A stretch of DNA of 64,000 nt from Verrucomicrobiales bacterium (GCA_016793885.1 JAEUHE010000260.1:51596-115595), one strand, 5' to 3'; numbered from the stretch's first letter, positions 52,280-61,587 are shown. Made by a program: numbers and translations. The notes: generated from the letters alone by a model not told the origin.

Positions 52280-53494
52280 TCATTTTTCGTCGAGCAAACG
52301 CAGAACTCGACCGGCCAGATTGCCTCGCGCATTCACGTCGCGAAGATTCCCCTTTTTGTCGATCAACCAGAGTGACGGGATGGTCTGGATCTGGAACTCC
52401 TCTGCCAGCCGTTCGGAATCGGGCCCGAAGGTCTGTGGCCAAGTGATCTTGTGATCGGCCAGGGCCTGATCCAGTTCGGGTCGCTCCCGATCGAGGGAAA
52501 TGCCGATCATCTCAAAGCCTCGAAGGTGCAACTCGTTAAAGACCTTTTGGAGCTTCGGTAGCTCGGAGATCGAGTTGGCGCTCCAGCTGGCCCAGAAATG
52601 AAGCAAAACGACTTTGCCTTGATGCACGCCGAGGTCGAGTGATTTTCCATCCAGCCCCGGGGCTTTGAATGTGACCGGTTTTCCGAGGCGGTTCAATCGA
52701 TCCTGGAGTCGCTTGACACCTTCCTGAAGCTGCTCCGGCAGGCTGATGCCGGCCAGTTCGGTGGCGAGTTGCTGGGCGCGTCCAGTCTCGCCGGCGGTCA
52801 TCCAGCCATCCGCCACTGAGAGCATTAAAGCATGGGGTTCGGCCCGTTCGGGAAAGTCCTTCTGAATGGATCGCACGCCGATTTCCATGGCGGCTACGGA
52901 GTTGCTGGAGGCGGAGTCGTCACTGGCCTTCACCTGGCGCTGTAGTTGCTTGATGCGGATTGCGAGCCGATCTTCGGTGGTGCTGCTGGCGTCGCTCAGC
53001 CTTGCCGTTTCCAGGCGTGACAACCGCTCGAGGACATTCGTCTGGCCGAGTTCGGCGGCGACGCTCAGCAATTCGAGTTCCTGCTCGCGAGCTTCCCTGG
53101 CCTTGTCGTGAGTGGGAAACTTCTCATGAAAGACGAGCGCGCGCTTCGCACCCTCCGCGGCGGCGGCACCGAGCTTGAGCTCGAACGCCGCCAACTCTTC
53201 AGGGCTGGGCTCTCGAGTTTCCCATTCGGCGGGAGCGGGCGGAGCCTGCAAGGACTTCACCAATTCTTCCCATGCTTGATCCGCTTCGGAAATCTGGCCG
53301 ACGTTCAAGCCCTCGATGGTGACCATCTCGGCGGGGGGTGGAGGGGCGGAAGGCTGTGCCTGAGGCTCCGCAGCTGAGGGGGCCGATGGTTTGCATCCGG
53401 CACCCCAAAGCAGCAGCATGAGTAAGCAGGCCGAGCTGTGGAGGAGTTGGATTCGAGGAAGGACTGCAGGGTCCTTGAGGCTAAGAAAATTCAT
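52280..53494 (-). CDS. TlpA-like lipoprotein lacking the redox cysteines
   Basis: 404 residues. Lipobox LLWGAGC (Cys34) predicts a membrane anchor. Residues 60-250 are alpha-helical with a long charged region. The C-terminal 140 residues are a thioredoxin/AhpC-TSA fold: KPVTFKAPGLDGKSLDLGVHQGKVVLLHFWASWSANSISELPKLQKVF, QIQTIPSLWLIDKKGNLRDVNARG. The usual WCxxC is WASWSANS, with serine at positions 305 and 308, so no dithiol. It therefore should not act as a disulfide reductase; a chaperone or binding role is likelier (inference). Starts 16 bases after the stop of the gene at 53510. Confidence 0.85.
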   Translation of the reverse strand: MNFLSLKDPAVLPRIQLLHSSACLLMLLLWGAGCKPSAPSAAEPQAQPSAPPPPAEMVTIEGLNVGQISEADQAWEELVKSLQAPPAPAEWETREPSPEELAAFELKLGAAAAEGAKRALVFHEKFPTHDKAREAREQELELLSVAAELGQTNVLERLSRLETARLSDASSTTEDRLAIRIKQLQRQVKASDDSASSNSVAAMEIGVRSIQKDFPERAEPHALMLSVADGWMTAGETGRAQQLATELAGISLPEQLQEGVKRLQDRLNRLGKPVTFKAPGLDGKSLDLGVHQGKVVLLHFWASWSANSISELPKLQKVFNELHLRGFEMIGISLDRERPELDQALADHKITWPQTFGPDSERLAEEFQIQTIPSLWLIDKKGNLRDVNARGNLAGRVLRLLDEK

Positions 53495-53509
53495 GATGGA
53501 AGGACTGGT

Positions 53510-54292
53510 TTATTCGCCCACCTTGGCGGGGGCGGCAGAGGGGGCAGAAAGCTTGTGAAGCAGCAATAGGAGCCGGCGAGGATTCAGCGGATCGGCGAAG
53601 TCGGCCTGGCGCGCTTGGGACGGGGCGGCCTCGGCTTGCTCAATCAAAGCGAGGACGGAACGCACTTCCTCGGGATGAAGCGCTGAACCGGTTGGTTCCT
53701 CCTGCTCGATCCTGGCTGCTTTGCGGGCAAACTCCATCAATACAGGGCAGGGCTCCAGACAGGGGACCATGCTCTTCTCCGCCACCGTGTCCGCCGGGAG
53801 ATCCGGGACCGCCCAGAGCCGACGTTTGAGGCAGAAACGGACATCGCAGCAAGCCCGCGCAATATGCCTTGCCTGCGCATCCGTCACCATTGCCGTCAGC
53901 CGATACATTCCGGTCTGCCGCTCGGTGTAGTCGCGGTAGGAGATCGCGGCATCGGACCGTTGTTGGACGGTGAACCAATCAGCGATCGACCCAGGATAAA
54001 ATTGCCCGAGCGCGAAATCGAGTTCGGCCAGGTCGCCGGCCTCGAGTCTCCAGCCGGCCGGGAGATCAGGCGAACCTTTCAGGGGACGAAACACCCCTGT
54101 CGACGTGGATTGGCTCATCTGCCGGGCTTCGCTGGCGCTGATGAGCCTCAATTCGTCGGGTGCTCTGCTATGGTCGTCACGATGACGCAGCTCGTAGCCG
54201 CGCCCGCGCTGCTGCACCCTGACTTGGCCGAAGGTGAGTCCTTCGCCGATCTGCGAGACGAAGGCTTGGATGGCCGGATGGGGGGTGGGCAT
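53510..54292 (-). CDS. Protein with a DR2241-like cysteine motif (possible 4Fe-4S)
   Basis: 260 residues. The mid-part contains cysteines in ACCDVRFCLKRRLWAVPDLP and PCLEPCPVLMEFARKAARIE, a pattern that resembles the 4Fe-4S domain of DR2241-type proteins; I recall rather than verify that match. In those, the domain is joined to a CbiX-like chelatase, which is absent here. The N-terminal 110 residues have no recognised domain. The ATG at 54292 shares one base with the response-regulator stop (TGATG), so it is coupled to that gene; the next gene (TlpA-like) follows after 15 bases. Function unknown, possibly redox sensing (inference). Confidence 0.6.
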   Translation of the reverse strand: MPTPHPAIQAFVSQIGEGLTFGQVRVQQRGRGYELRHRDDHSRAPDELRLISASEARQMSQSTSTGVFRPLKGSPDLPAGWRLEAGDLAELDFALGQFYPGSIADWFTVQQRSDAAISYRDYTERQTGMYRLTAMVTDAQARHIARACCDVRFCLKRRLWAVPDLPADTVAEKSMVPCLEPCPVLMEFARKAARIEQEEPTGSALHPEEVRSVLALIEQAEAAPSQARQADFADPLNPRRLLLLLHKLSAPSAAPAKVGE

Positions 54293-54726
54293 CAGTAGTG
54301 AGGCTCGTTGCAATCGAGCCAATAGCGACACAGACAGTCTACGAGTTCCACAAACCGTTCAAACTCCACCGGCTTGGTCAGGTAGCTATTGGCTCCGGAC
54401 TGATAGGCGCTTTGGACGTCCCGACGTTCATTGGAGGAGGTAAGAACGACGATGGGCAGGAGCCGGGTGCTGGACTCCGATCGGAGCCGCTTCAATAATT
54501 CCAGACCATCAACCTTGGGCATCTTCAGATCCAAAAGGATTAACGCTGGGCGTGTACGTTGGTCGGTTGAGGAACCGCGCTTAGTGCTGGTGAGAAAGGC
54601 GAAAGCCTCAGCCCCATCCTCCATGGCGATTACTGCCTGGTTGGGGCGACATCGCTTCAGGGCTCTCAGAGTCAATTCCCGATCGTCGGGATTGTCTTCA
54701 ATCAAGATTATCGTGCGTTCATTCAT
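54292..54726 (-). CDS. Single-domain response regulator (CheY-fold)
   Basis: 144 residues, receiver domain only. Acidic pair in IEDNPDD, phospho-Asp in LILLDLKMPKVDG (near residue 66), Thr in VVLTSS and Lys in SYLTKPV are all present. The long loop TSTKRGSSTDQRTRPALI is typical of the Rcp1-like subgroup that pairs with phytochrome-type or hybrid histidine kinases. No kinase is adjacent. First gene of a three-gene unit with the cysteine protein and the TlpA-like protein. Confidence 0.88.
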   Translation of the reverse strand: MNERTIILIEDNPDDRELTLRALKRCRPNQAVIAMEDGAEAFAFLTSTKRGSSTDQRTRPALILLDLKMPKVDGLELLKRLRSESSTRLLPIVVLTSSNERRDVQSAYQSGANSYLTKPVEFERFVELVDCLCRYWLDCNEPHY

Positions 54727-54948
54727 CGAGCTGCGCGTCCGAGGAGACTTTGCCTCAGAAGGGTCGAGCTCGAAACCGTGACCCTCTCATGCAGATGAAA
54801 GCCCACATTAAAGTTCACTTGATGTTCGCACCCAACAACCCTCTGCATCGGCCCTTGCCTCCTCCGACGCAAAACAACCGGGCAACAAATGCCTATCACG
54901 TTTCCCTGAAGTTGCCAACCTACAATTGAGTGAAGATTCTGAAGCCGA

Positions 54949-55224
54949 TTAGGAACGGGGTGGGGAGAGGATCACCGGTCCCGTACCGGAGTCTGCCCAA
55001 TTGTGGGCGAGGTGCTTGGCGATGGACCTAAGGATCTTTTCGGAGGGGTATCCATCTTGGTCCAGCAATTGGCGGGCGCGGGCGATTCGGGCCTGATCCA
55101 GATGGGAAGATTCGACCTGCGCCGGGGTGAACGGGGAGGACGACGTCACCCCAGATCGAGGATTTGAGGTCAAACCTTCCTCGATGGGGTTCGATCGGGT
55201 CGTCTTCTTTGGATTCACACTCAT
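54949..55224 (-). CDS. Small hypothetical protein
   Basis: 91 residues. The middle segment QARIARARQLLDQDGYPSEKILRSIAKHLA has a weak likeness to the C-terminal helix pair of FlgM-type anti-sigma factors, which is not enough to name it. The N-terminal 35 residues are Ser/Thr/Pro-rich and disordered-looking. Upstream ACCTGG may serve as a ribosome-binding site. It stands alone between the response regulator and the lysyl-oxidase gene. It could be a real small regulator or a chance ORF. Confidence 0.45.
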   Translation of the reverse strand: MSVNPKKTTRSNPIEEGLTSNPRSGVTSSSPFTPAQVESSHLDQARIARARQLLDQDGYPSEKILRSIAKHLAHNWADSGTGPVILSPPRS

Positions 55225-55358
55225 ATGCCAGGTTGTATCTATTCGGTCGGCTGGGTTTGCTAGTTAAGCTCTTCCCATACTACCGACCTCTATAATATCG
55301 GACGGACAACACTAGGTTCTGAAGGAGGTTCTTAGATTTGCTTAATCTTGAGCCAGAG

Positions 55359-58196
55359 TTATTTGCGTAGGGTGCGATAGAACCTTCGATCCCCGGCTTG
55401 AGGACTGGTATCGGTCACGATTAGCTGGCCGCTTTGGTTCTGTTCGGTGGCCAGCGGCACCCAGGTCTTCAGATCGGTCGAGGACTGGAACTCGTAGGTC
55501 ACTCCCGGCATGCCTTGGAGTTGGAGCTGGAAGCTGCCGTCGGGTAGGAAGGCCCCGGTTAAGATGTCCTGGAAGTCCGGGACGATCACACCGCAGGCAT
55601 ACTTGGTCGGGAGTGGCAGCCCGTCCACGTCCAGGATCTCCCGAGCCCAGGGCTGGTCTGTGGGGCAGAGGGTGACTCGCTGCTCGGCAGGAATGCTACC
55701 ATCCAATTTGAACTGGACCACAATGAGCGCGGCATCGCGGGAGTTGAGAACTGCGCCGGGAGGCAGGGTGGCTCGAATGCCAATCTGGCCTAGCGTGCTC
55801 TTGGTTGTGTCCGATTCCAGCACCGCAGCGGCAGGCAGATCGGGGCCGGGGAGCACCACGGGATTGGAGAGTTTAAGCGGGTCGTAAGAGAGTGAGAAGC
55901 GGAACGAGTGTTCTCCGCCATTCGCCGCGACCGACAGTGTTACGGGCACGATGGATCCTGGTGTGCCGGTTCGAGGTTCGACATAGAGCACCCGGATGCG
56001 GCTGGCCACGACCACACTGATGATTTGGCTGGTGACCGAGCCTAGCTGGTTTTGGATCCGGACTTCGTACATTCCGCGATCACTCTCGCGAATGTCCGTG
56101 AACGTGAGGCTAGCGGCGGTGGCGCCGGAGACATGGTCGTCATCCAGGATCGGGATCCCGGATCGGTACCACTGGTAAGTCAGCGGAAGAGTGCCTGCCA
56201 CTGAAACGCTCAGGGTTTCATTGGTCCCCATGAATGTGGCCAGGCTGTGGGGCTGCTCGATGATCACCGGAGCCTGCTGATAGGCGGAGCTGTGCCAGTT
56301 GAGCGCCAGCACTCCCGTGGTGGGGTATCCATTGGTGCCATCGCGGCGATCGACTGCGACATGGTAAGTGGTGCCCGCGATGGCCTGGAGGCTGAGCCGG
56401 CTGGTTCCTGCCCCGCCTGAGTCGTCGTCTTGGCTTACCCGGACCAGGCCTCCCAGACTATCGCCCGTGTAAATGGACAGGAAGGAATCGAAGCTGCTGC
56501 CTACGGTATCCCAAACGAAAGTCTCCGAGGTGGGTGCGGTCCAGCAATACCAAAGCGAGCTCCCTCCGTTGGCAGGTCCGTGCGCTGGTTCCTCGTCCTC
56601 CATGCTGGCATTCAAGATATTGCCCGAGACCCGCCCATCACTGCCGGCCAGTGGCAGACAGTTGGCGAACTCATCAGGTGATTCCGGATTGATGCTGAGC
56701 ACCACAACTCCACCCGGGGACCCCGACCCGAGGTTGAAGCCATCGACGGCAACATAGTATTTTGTTTGGGCGACCGCCTCGAAGCTCAACCGCGATTGCT
56801 TGTTGAGCTCGCTGATGGCACCGCCTTCCGCCACTCGGTTATCATTGAGTTCGGCCAAGGTGTTCCCGGTGTAGACGGCTACGACGGACTCGAACGCACT
56901 GCCTTCAGTGCTCACGATCACGGGGCCACTGTAAGGCGCGACCCAATAATACCAGATCGATTTTGAGGCTGCGCTTCCGGCGTCGGCCAAGTGCTTGGGT
57001 TCCCCGGTTTGGCGGGTGGCGCAGGTGTTGTCATTCACAACGGTGACCACCGAGCCGGAGAGCTGTTCGGCGTTGACGAAATCGTCGTTGGCGGGACGGC
57101 TGGAGCACGGAGCGGTGAGTGTGAATGGCACCCGGGTGAGGTTATTGTCGTCATTGCTCTCGGGGATCTGATGCAGGGGGTCGACCTCAATTTCCAAAAC
57201 GTAATCTCCTGGAGGCAAGCCGGTAATGTCCACGTATTGGCAAGGGAGATCGGCCGCATAGATGTCACTCCAGCCGGCCTGGATTCCCTGGAGATCGCAG
57301 GTGAACTGTCGGGTGGCCCCGGAGGGGGCGGCGACGTTTTGCACATCCTCCAGGCAGAAACCGAATTTGTTGCCGATGCGCATCAGGTCGTTGCTGACGG
57401 TCAACACGCGATAGGTGGCCAGCGCTTCGAAATGGTAGTGGTTGTGACAGGCGGCGTATTGGAAGAGGGGACTGTCGGCTGGAGATCCATAGACCAGATC
57501 CTCGGTGCCCAGGTTGAAGGTGTGCATGTCGAAGCGCAGCAAGCGTCGTCGACCTAGCACGGTGCAGCGTTCTTCTACCTCGCAGACGGAGCGGTCGTCC
57601 TCCGTGAAAATCTGCTCGACGATCTTGAGGTTCACCAATCGTTCGGGCACCAGAAGATCCGGCCCTCCCCCGGGCTTGAGGGTTTGCGACCAACGCAGCG
57701 TGAAGTCCCCGCTGGCACCGTCGATGCCATCCACCGCGATTCGATAGACCTGCCCGGGAGCGAGTTGAAAGCTCACCGAACTGTTGAGTCCGCTGGCAAT
57801 GGGGGTAAGGCTTTCGAGCGTTTTCTCGACGTAGACCGCCAGGGCAAAGCCAAACGTGGCGTCTTGGACGCTGAAATCGACCGTGCCCCCGGAGCTGCAG
57901 TGCCAGAGGTACCAGACCGACTTTCCTCCGGCGTTGCCGGCGTGGGCGGGTTCGCCCTCTTCCTTGGAGGCATCCACATTGCTGCCGGAGAGGGTGCCCA
58001 CGCCGCCAGTTATCAGCTTGCCGTTTAGGAAGCTGTCGTTGGAAGGTATTGCGGCATAAGAGCCTACAGTGATTACTAGGCTGATCAATCCGGACAGGAG
58101 CCAGGCAGGGCAGAGACGAAGTCTTGATGAGGATGTCCAGGCCGCTGTCGGTTTGGGCCAAAATCCCCATTCTCCCTTGATACAATCAAACTTCAT
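55359..58196 (-). CDS. Secreted multidomain protein with a lysyl-oxidase domain
   Basis: 945 residues. A signal/TM ends near residue 49. Residues 52-170, 368-503 and 507-635 are three related beta domains of PPC-like type (GEPAHAGNAGGKSVWYLW, GEPKHLADAGSAASKSIWYYW, EEPAHGPANGGSSLWYCW). Residues 185-360 form a lysyl-oxidase domain: copper site CHNHYH (His251, His253, His255), Lys277 in GNKFGFCLED and Tyr313 in WSDIYAADLPCQYVDITGLPPGDY. Then an Ig-like domain (642-731), a cohesin-like domain (735-880) and a C-terminal sandwich. It may oxidise lysines of surface proteins or another primary amine (inference). The ATG at 58196 is chosen over a TTG at 58214. Confidence 0.88.
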   Translation of the reverse strand: MKFDCIKGEWGFWPKPTAAWTSSSRLRLCPAWLLSGLISLVITVGSYAAIPSNDSFLNGKLITGGVGTLSGSNVDASKEEGEPAHAGNAGGKSVWYLWHCSSGGTVDFSVQDATFGFALAVYVEKTLESLTPIASGLNSSVSFQLAPGQVYRIAVDGIDGASGDFTLRWSQTLKPGGGPDLLVPERLVNLKIVEQIFTEDDRSVCEVEERCTVLGRRRLLRFDMHTFNLGTEDLVYGSPADSPLFQYAACHNHYHFEALATYRVLTVSNDLMRIGNKFGFCLEDVQNVAAPSGATRQFTCDLQGIQAGWSDIYAADLPCQYVDITGLPPGDYVLEIEVDPLHQIPESNDDNNLTRVPFTLTAPCSSRPANDDFVNAEQLSGSVVTVVNDNTCATRQTGEPKHLADAGSAASKSIWYYWVAPYSGPVIVSTEGSAFESVVAVYTGNTLAELNDNRVAEGGAISELNKQSRLSFEAVAQTKYYVAVDGFNLGSGSPGGVVVLSINPESPDEFANCLPLAGSDGRVSGNILNASMEDEEPAHGPANGGSSLWYCWTAPTSETFVWDTVGSSFDSFLSIYTGDSLGGLVRVSQDDDSGGAGTSRLSLQAIAGTTYHVAVDRRDGTNGYPTTGVLALNWHSSAYQQAPVIIEQPHSLATFMGTNETLSVSVAGTLPLTYQWYRSGIPILDDDHVSGATAASLTFTDIRESDRGMYEVRIQNQLGSVTSQIISVVVASRIRVLYVEPRTGTPGSIVPVTLSVAANGGEHSFRFSLSYDPLKLSNPVVLPGPDLPAAAVLESDTTKSTLGQIGIRATLPPGAVLNSRDAALIVVQFKLDGSIPAEQRVTLCPTDQPWAREILDVDGLPLPTKYACGVIVPDFQDILTGAFLPDGSFQLQLQGMPGVTYEFQSSTDLKTWVPLATEQNQSGQLIVTDTSPQAGDRRFYRTLRK

Positions 58197-58472
58197 GAAT
58201 TTCAGAGCAATCAAACCAACGACCCTCGGTCTCGGCTAACCGTTCCAAAGAACCATTCGGAACAATTGAGCCCCTACCTTACGTGCAATTTGCAGCCAAG
58301 CAGGGCTGTAAGCCAAGTGTCCTGAGCGAGGTCAAACTAAGAGCTAGATGGAACTAAAGCAAGGGGGTGGAATGGAGATTCTCTCTACGGATTTTGGCAT
58401 CAAGAATTCTATTGTTACACAGTGGCCGGGTCTCCTAGCCTTCTTATCCTCAACACGAGAAATGAGCCGACT

Positions 58473-59246
58473 ATGCAGGTTGTGATCCTTTGTGGTGGTC
58501 TCGGAACCCGTTTACGGGAAGAGACGGAATTTCGTCCGAAGCCGATGGTCCCCATCGGTGGGCGTCCTATCCTTTGGCACATCATGAAGACGTATGCTCA
58601 TTTTGGGCATAAGGACTTCGTGCTGTGCCTGGGCTACAAGGGCGAGATCATCAAGGATTACTTCCGCAACTATCATTGGAATACGAGCGATGTCACGCTC
58701 CGGCTTGGGGCCAAGCCACAGATTACATATCACAACACCCATGACGAGGAGGACTGGACCGTCACGCTGCTCGACACGGGTGCTGAGACGCAGACAGGCG
58801 GACGGCTTCGGCGTGCCTTGAAGCATGTCCAAGACCAGACTTTTTTGCTGACCTATGGCGACGGAGTGACGGACAGCAATATCAATGACTCCATCGCGTT
58901 TCATCGTCAGCACGGCGGGGTTGCGACCGTGACGGCGGTAAACGCCACGGGTCGTTTTGGGGAGATGATGATGGAGGGCGACCGTGTGACCGCCTTTCAT
59001 GAGAAGCCGGAGCGGGAGGCGGCGTTCATCAGCGGCGGTTTTTTTGTCCTGGATCAACGGATTGGGGAGTATCTCGATGGCGACGCCTGCATCTTCGAGC
59101 GAGCGCCCATGCAGACACTCAGCCGCCAGGGGCTCTTGCACGCGTATCGGCATCACGGCTTTTGGCAGTGCATGGACACCTTTCGCGAGCACGAGCTGCT
59201 GAACAAGATGTGGCAATCCGGCCAAGCCCCATGGAAAATCTGGTGA
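58473..59246 (+). CDS. rfbF: Glucose-1-phosphate cytidylyltransferase
   Basis: 257 residues. The nucleotidyltransferase signature is VVILCGGLGTRLREETEFRPKPMVPIGGRPILWHIMKTYAHFG, with TYGDGVTDSNIND and FISGGFFVLDQRIGEYLDGDACIFERAPMQ further on, matching RfbF. It makes CDP-glucose from CTP and glucose 1-phosphate. First gene of a CDP-sugar unit; its 3' end overlaps rfbG by 16 bases. ATG at 58473 fits the family length exactly. Confidence 0.95.
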   Translation: MQVVILCGGLGTRLREETEFRPKPMVPIGGRPILWHIMKTYAHFGHKDFVLCLGYKGEIIKDYFRNYHWNTSDVTLRLGAKPQITYHNTHDEEDWTVTLLDTGAETQTGGRLRRALKHVQDQTFLLTYGDGVTDSNINDSIAFHRQHGGVATVTAVNATGRFGEMMMEGDRVTAFHEKPEREAAFISGGFFVLDQRIGEYLDGDACIFERAPMQTLSRQGLLHAYRHHGFWQCMDTFREHELLNKMWQSGQAPWKIW

Positions 59247-60361
59247 CTCCCTGCTTTCAACGCTTTTACGCTTCAAAAACCGTCCTGATCACCGGGCACA
59301 CCGGGTTCAAGGGGAGCTGGCTGGCATTGTGGCTCCACCATCTGGGGGCGCGGGTTTTTGGCTACGGTCATGGCGCTCCCACCTCGCCCAGCTTATTCGA
59401 GCTGATTCAGGGGCATGCCATTGAGAACGAGTATCCCGGGGACGTGCGGGACGGGGTGCGCATGCAGGAGGTGTTTGGCACCGTTCGCCCCGATGTGATC
59501 TTTCATCTCGCCGCGCAGCCTTTGGTTCGGCGTTCCTATCTTGACCCGCTGCCGACGTTCACCATCAACGCGCTGGGCACCGCCCAGGTTTTGGAGGCCG
59601 TGCGAGTGGCGCGCGTTCCAGCTCACGTGGTGGTGATCACCACTGACAAATGCTATGAGAACGTCGGGAAGCCGGAGGGGTATCAGGAGAGCGACGCGTT
59701 GGGCGGGCATGACATTTATTCGGCGAGCAAGGCGGCGGCTGAGCTGGCGGTGCAGGCGTGGCGGCGCTCGTTCTTTCAGGACAACCCCGCCCTCGGCAAT
59801 GTGGCTTCGGCCCGCGGGGGCAATGTCATCGGAGGTGGGGATTACGCCGAGGATCGGCTCGTTCCGGACTGTGTGCGCGCGCTGCTCGCCGGAGAGACGA
59901 TCGCGGTGCGAAACCCCCACTCGACGCGTCCGTGGCAGCATGTGCTCGATTGCCTGAGCGGCTATCTTTGGTTGGGTGCTCGGCTGGGTTTGGACGGAAA
60001 GAACGCCAAGGTGGCAAGCGCCTTTAATTTTGGTCCGGATCCGACCGCCAACCGGCCAGTGGTGGATTTGGTGGAAGGGATTCTTCAGGTCTGGCCCGGG
60101 GCATGGAAAAGCCTGGCGCCGCCCAATGCGCCGCACGAAGCGTCCAAGTTGAACCTGAACATCGAGAAGGCGGCTCGGGTGCTGGGATGGCGACCAACTT
60201 GGGATTTTGAAACCACGGTTCGGGAAACCATGACGTGGTATCAGCGGAGGCATCTGAATGCTGCGGAGGAGATGGTGAGGTTCTCGGTCGATCAGATTGA
60301 GCGCTTCACTCGTGCGGCAGCGGCCTCCGGTGCGACCTGGGCAGGGAAGGGGGGCGGATGA
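59231..60361 (+). CDS. rfbG: CDP-glucose 4,6-dehydratase
   Basis: 376 residues, short-chain dehydrogenase fold. The NAD site is VLITGHTGFKGSWLALWLHHLGARVFGYG, the catalytic YSASK is in HDIYSASKAAAE, and TTDKCYENVGKPEGYQESDALGG is the RfbG signature. It converts CDP-glucose to CDP-4-keto-6-deoxyglucose. The open frame extends upstream, but the ATG at 59231 matches family length. ATGA overlap with the methyltransferase that follows. Confidence 0.95.
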   Translation: MENLVTPCFQRFYASKTVLITGHTGFKGSWLALWLHHLGARVFGYGHGAPTSPSLFELIQGHAIENEYPGDVRDGVRMQEVFGTVRPDVIFHLAAQPLVRRSYLDPLPTFTINALGTAQVLEAVRVARVPAHVVVITTDKCYENVGKPEGYQESDALGGHDIYSASKAAAELAVQAWRRSFFQDNPALGNVASARGGNVIGGGDYAEDRLVPDCVRALLAGETIAVRNPHSTRPWQHVLDCLSGYLWLGARLGLDGKNAKVASAFNFGPDPTANRPVVDLVEGILQVWPGAWKSLAPPNAPHEASKLNLNIEKAARVLGWRPTWDFETTVRETMTWYQRRHLNAAEEMVRFSVDQIERFTRAAAASGATWAGKGGG

Positions 60362-61587
60362 CCGGAGCGCTTTCCTGCCGATCCTGCGGGCATGCGACTC
60401 TGCAACCCGTGTTGGATTTGGGTTTGCAGCCCTTGGCCAACAACCTCCTGCTCCCGGAACATCTCGGCCAAGCGGAGCCACGATTCCCACTCCGACTCCT
60501 GGTATGCCCCCGGTGCTGGTTGGTTCAGATCGGGGAACTGGTGCCTCCTGTTAAGTTGTTCTCCGAGTATCTCTATTTCAGTTCTTTTTCGGATGCCATG
60601 CTCCGTCATGCGCGCATCGCCTGCGAGCGCTATCGGGTGGAGCAGGGTCTCGGTGCGCACAGCCGGGTGGTGGAGATCGCCAGCAATGATGGTTATCTGC
60701 TCAGGAACTTTGTCCAAGCCGGCATTCCCTGCCTCGGCATTGAGCCCGCGGCGAATGTCGCCCAGGCGGCCGTGGCGCAGGGGGTGCCGACGCGCGTGGA
60801 GTTCTTTGGCGAAAAATCGGCCACCACACTGGTGGAGGAGGGGTTGGCGGCGGATTTGATCCTGGGCAACAACGTCTTCGCCCATGCCCCGTTCATCAAC
60901 GACTTCGTCTCCGGTTTAAAGCGGCTGCTCAAGCCGGATGGGCAGGTCATTCTTGAATTTCCGTACGCTCTGGATTTCCTGGAGAATCGGGAATTCGACA
61001 CGATCTACCATGAACATGTGTTTTACTTTTCATTGATCCCGCTGCTGCCGCTGCTGGATCGTCATGGGTTGGAGATCTTCCACGTCGAACGTCTGCCGAT
61101 TCACGGTGGCTCCCTCCGTCTGTTTGCGGGACACCGAGGCGTCCGTCCGGTTAAGCCGAGCGTCGCGGATCGGCTTCAGGACGAGACCTCGCGAGGCCTG
61201 GCATCAGCTCGGCCTTACGAGCAGTTCGCCCATCGCGTTCAGGAGCTGAAGGAGGAGGTGGTGGCGGAGCTGCGCCGTCTCAAGCGAGAAGGCAAGCGCC
61301 TGGCTGCTTATGGGGCATCGGCCAAGGGCAGCACCTTGCTGAACTATTTTGGAATTGGGGCCGAGGAGCTGGATTACGTGGTGGATCGAAGCACCTACAA
61401 GCAGGGTCGGCTAACCCCCGGAACACACCTTCCGATCCTCCCCACCGAACAGCTTCTCGTGCGCAAGCCTGACTACACTCTGTTGCTCACGTGGAACTTC
61501 GCTGATGAGATCCTTGCCCAGCAATCCGCTTACCGGTCCGCGGGGGGCAAATTTCTTATCCCGGTTCCCGAGCTGCGGACGGTTTAG
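60358..61587 (+). CDS. Sugar C-methyltransferase with N-terminal zinc site
   Basis: 409 residues of the Methyltransf_13/Methyltransf_14 type, known from C-methylation of NDP-4-keto sugars (for example TylC3 and relatives). Cysteines in CRSCGHAT and VCPRCWLVQIG form the zinc site, motif I is VVEIASNDGYLLRNFVQAG, then LEFPYALDFLENREFDTIYHEHVFYFS and AAYGASAKGSTLLNYFG. It starts with ATG overlapping the rfbG stop. It likely methylates the CDP-4-keto-6-deoxyhexose made by the preceding enzymes, giving a branched sugar such as yersiniose-like precursors (inference). Confidence 0.9.
   Translation: MTGALSCRSCGHATLQPVLDLGLQPLANNLLLPEHLGQAEPRFPLRLLVCPRCWLVQIGELVPPVKLFSEYLYFSSFSDAMLRHARIACERYRVEQGLGAHSRVVEIASNDGYLLRNFVQAGIPCLGIEPAANVAQAAVAQGVPTRVEFFGEKSATTLVEEGLAADLILGNNVFAHAPFINDFVSGLKRLLKPDGQVILEFPYALDFLENREFDTIYHEHVFYFSLIPLLPLLDRHGLEIFHVERLPIHGGSLRLFAGHRGVRPVKPSVADRLQDETSRGLASARPYEQFAHRVQELKEEVVAELRRLKREGKRLAAYGASAKGSTLLNYFGIGAEELDYVVDRSTYKQGRLTPGTHLPILPTEQLLVRKPDYTLLLTWNFADEILAQQSAYRSAGGKFLIPVPELRTV

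Noticed and set aside
58390..58420. Possible sigma-54 promoter ahead of rfbF (TTGGCAT type)
   Set aside because: The -12 GC element is missing, so the match is not convincing.
59393..60490. A 365-residue minus-strand ORF opposite rfbG
   Set aside because: Antisense shadow of a typical CDP-glucose dehydratase.
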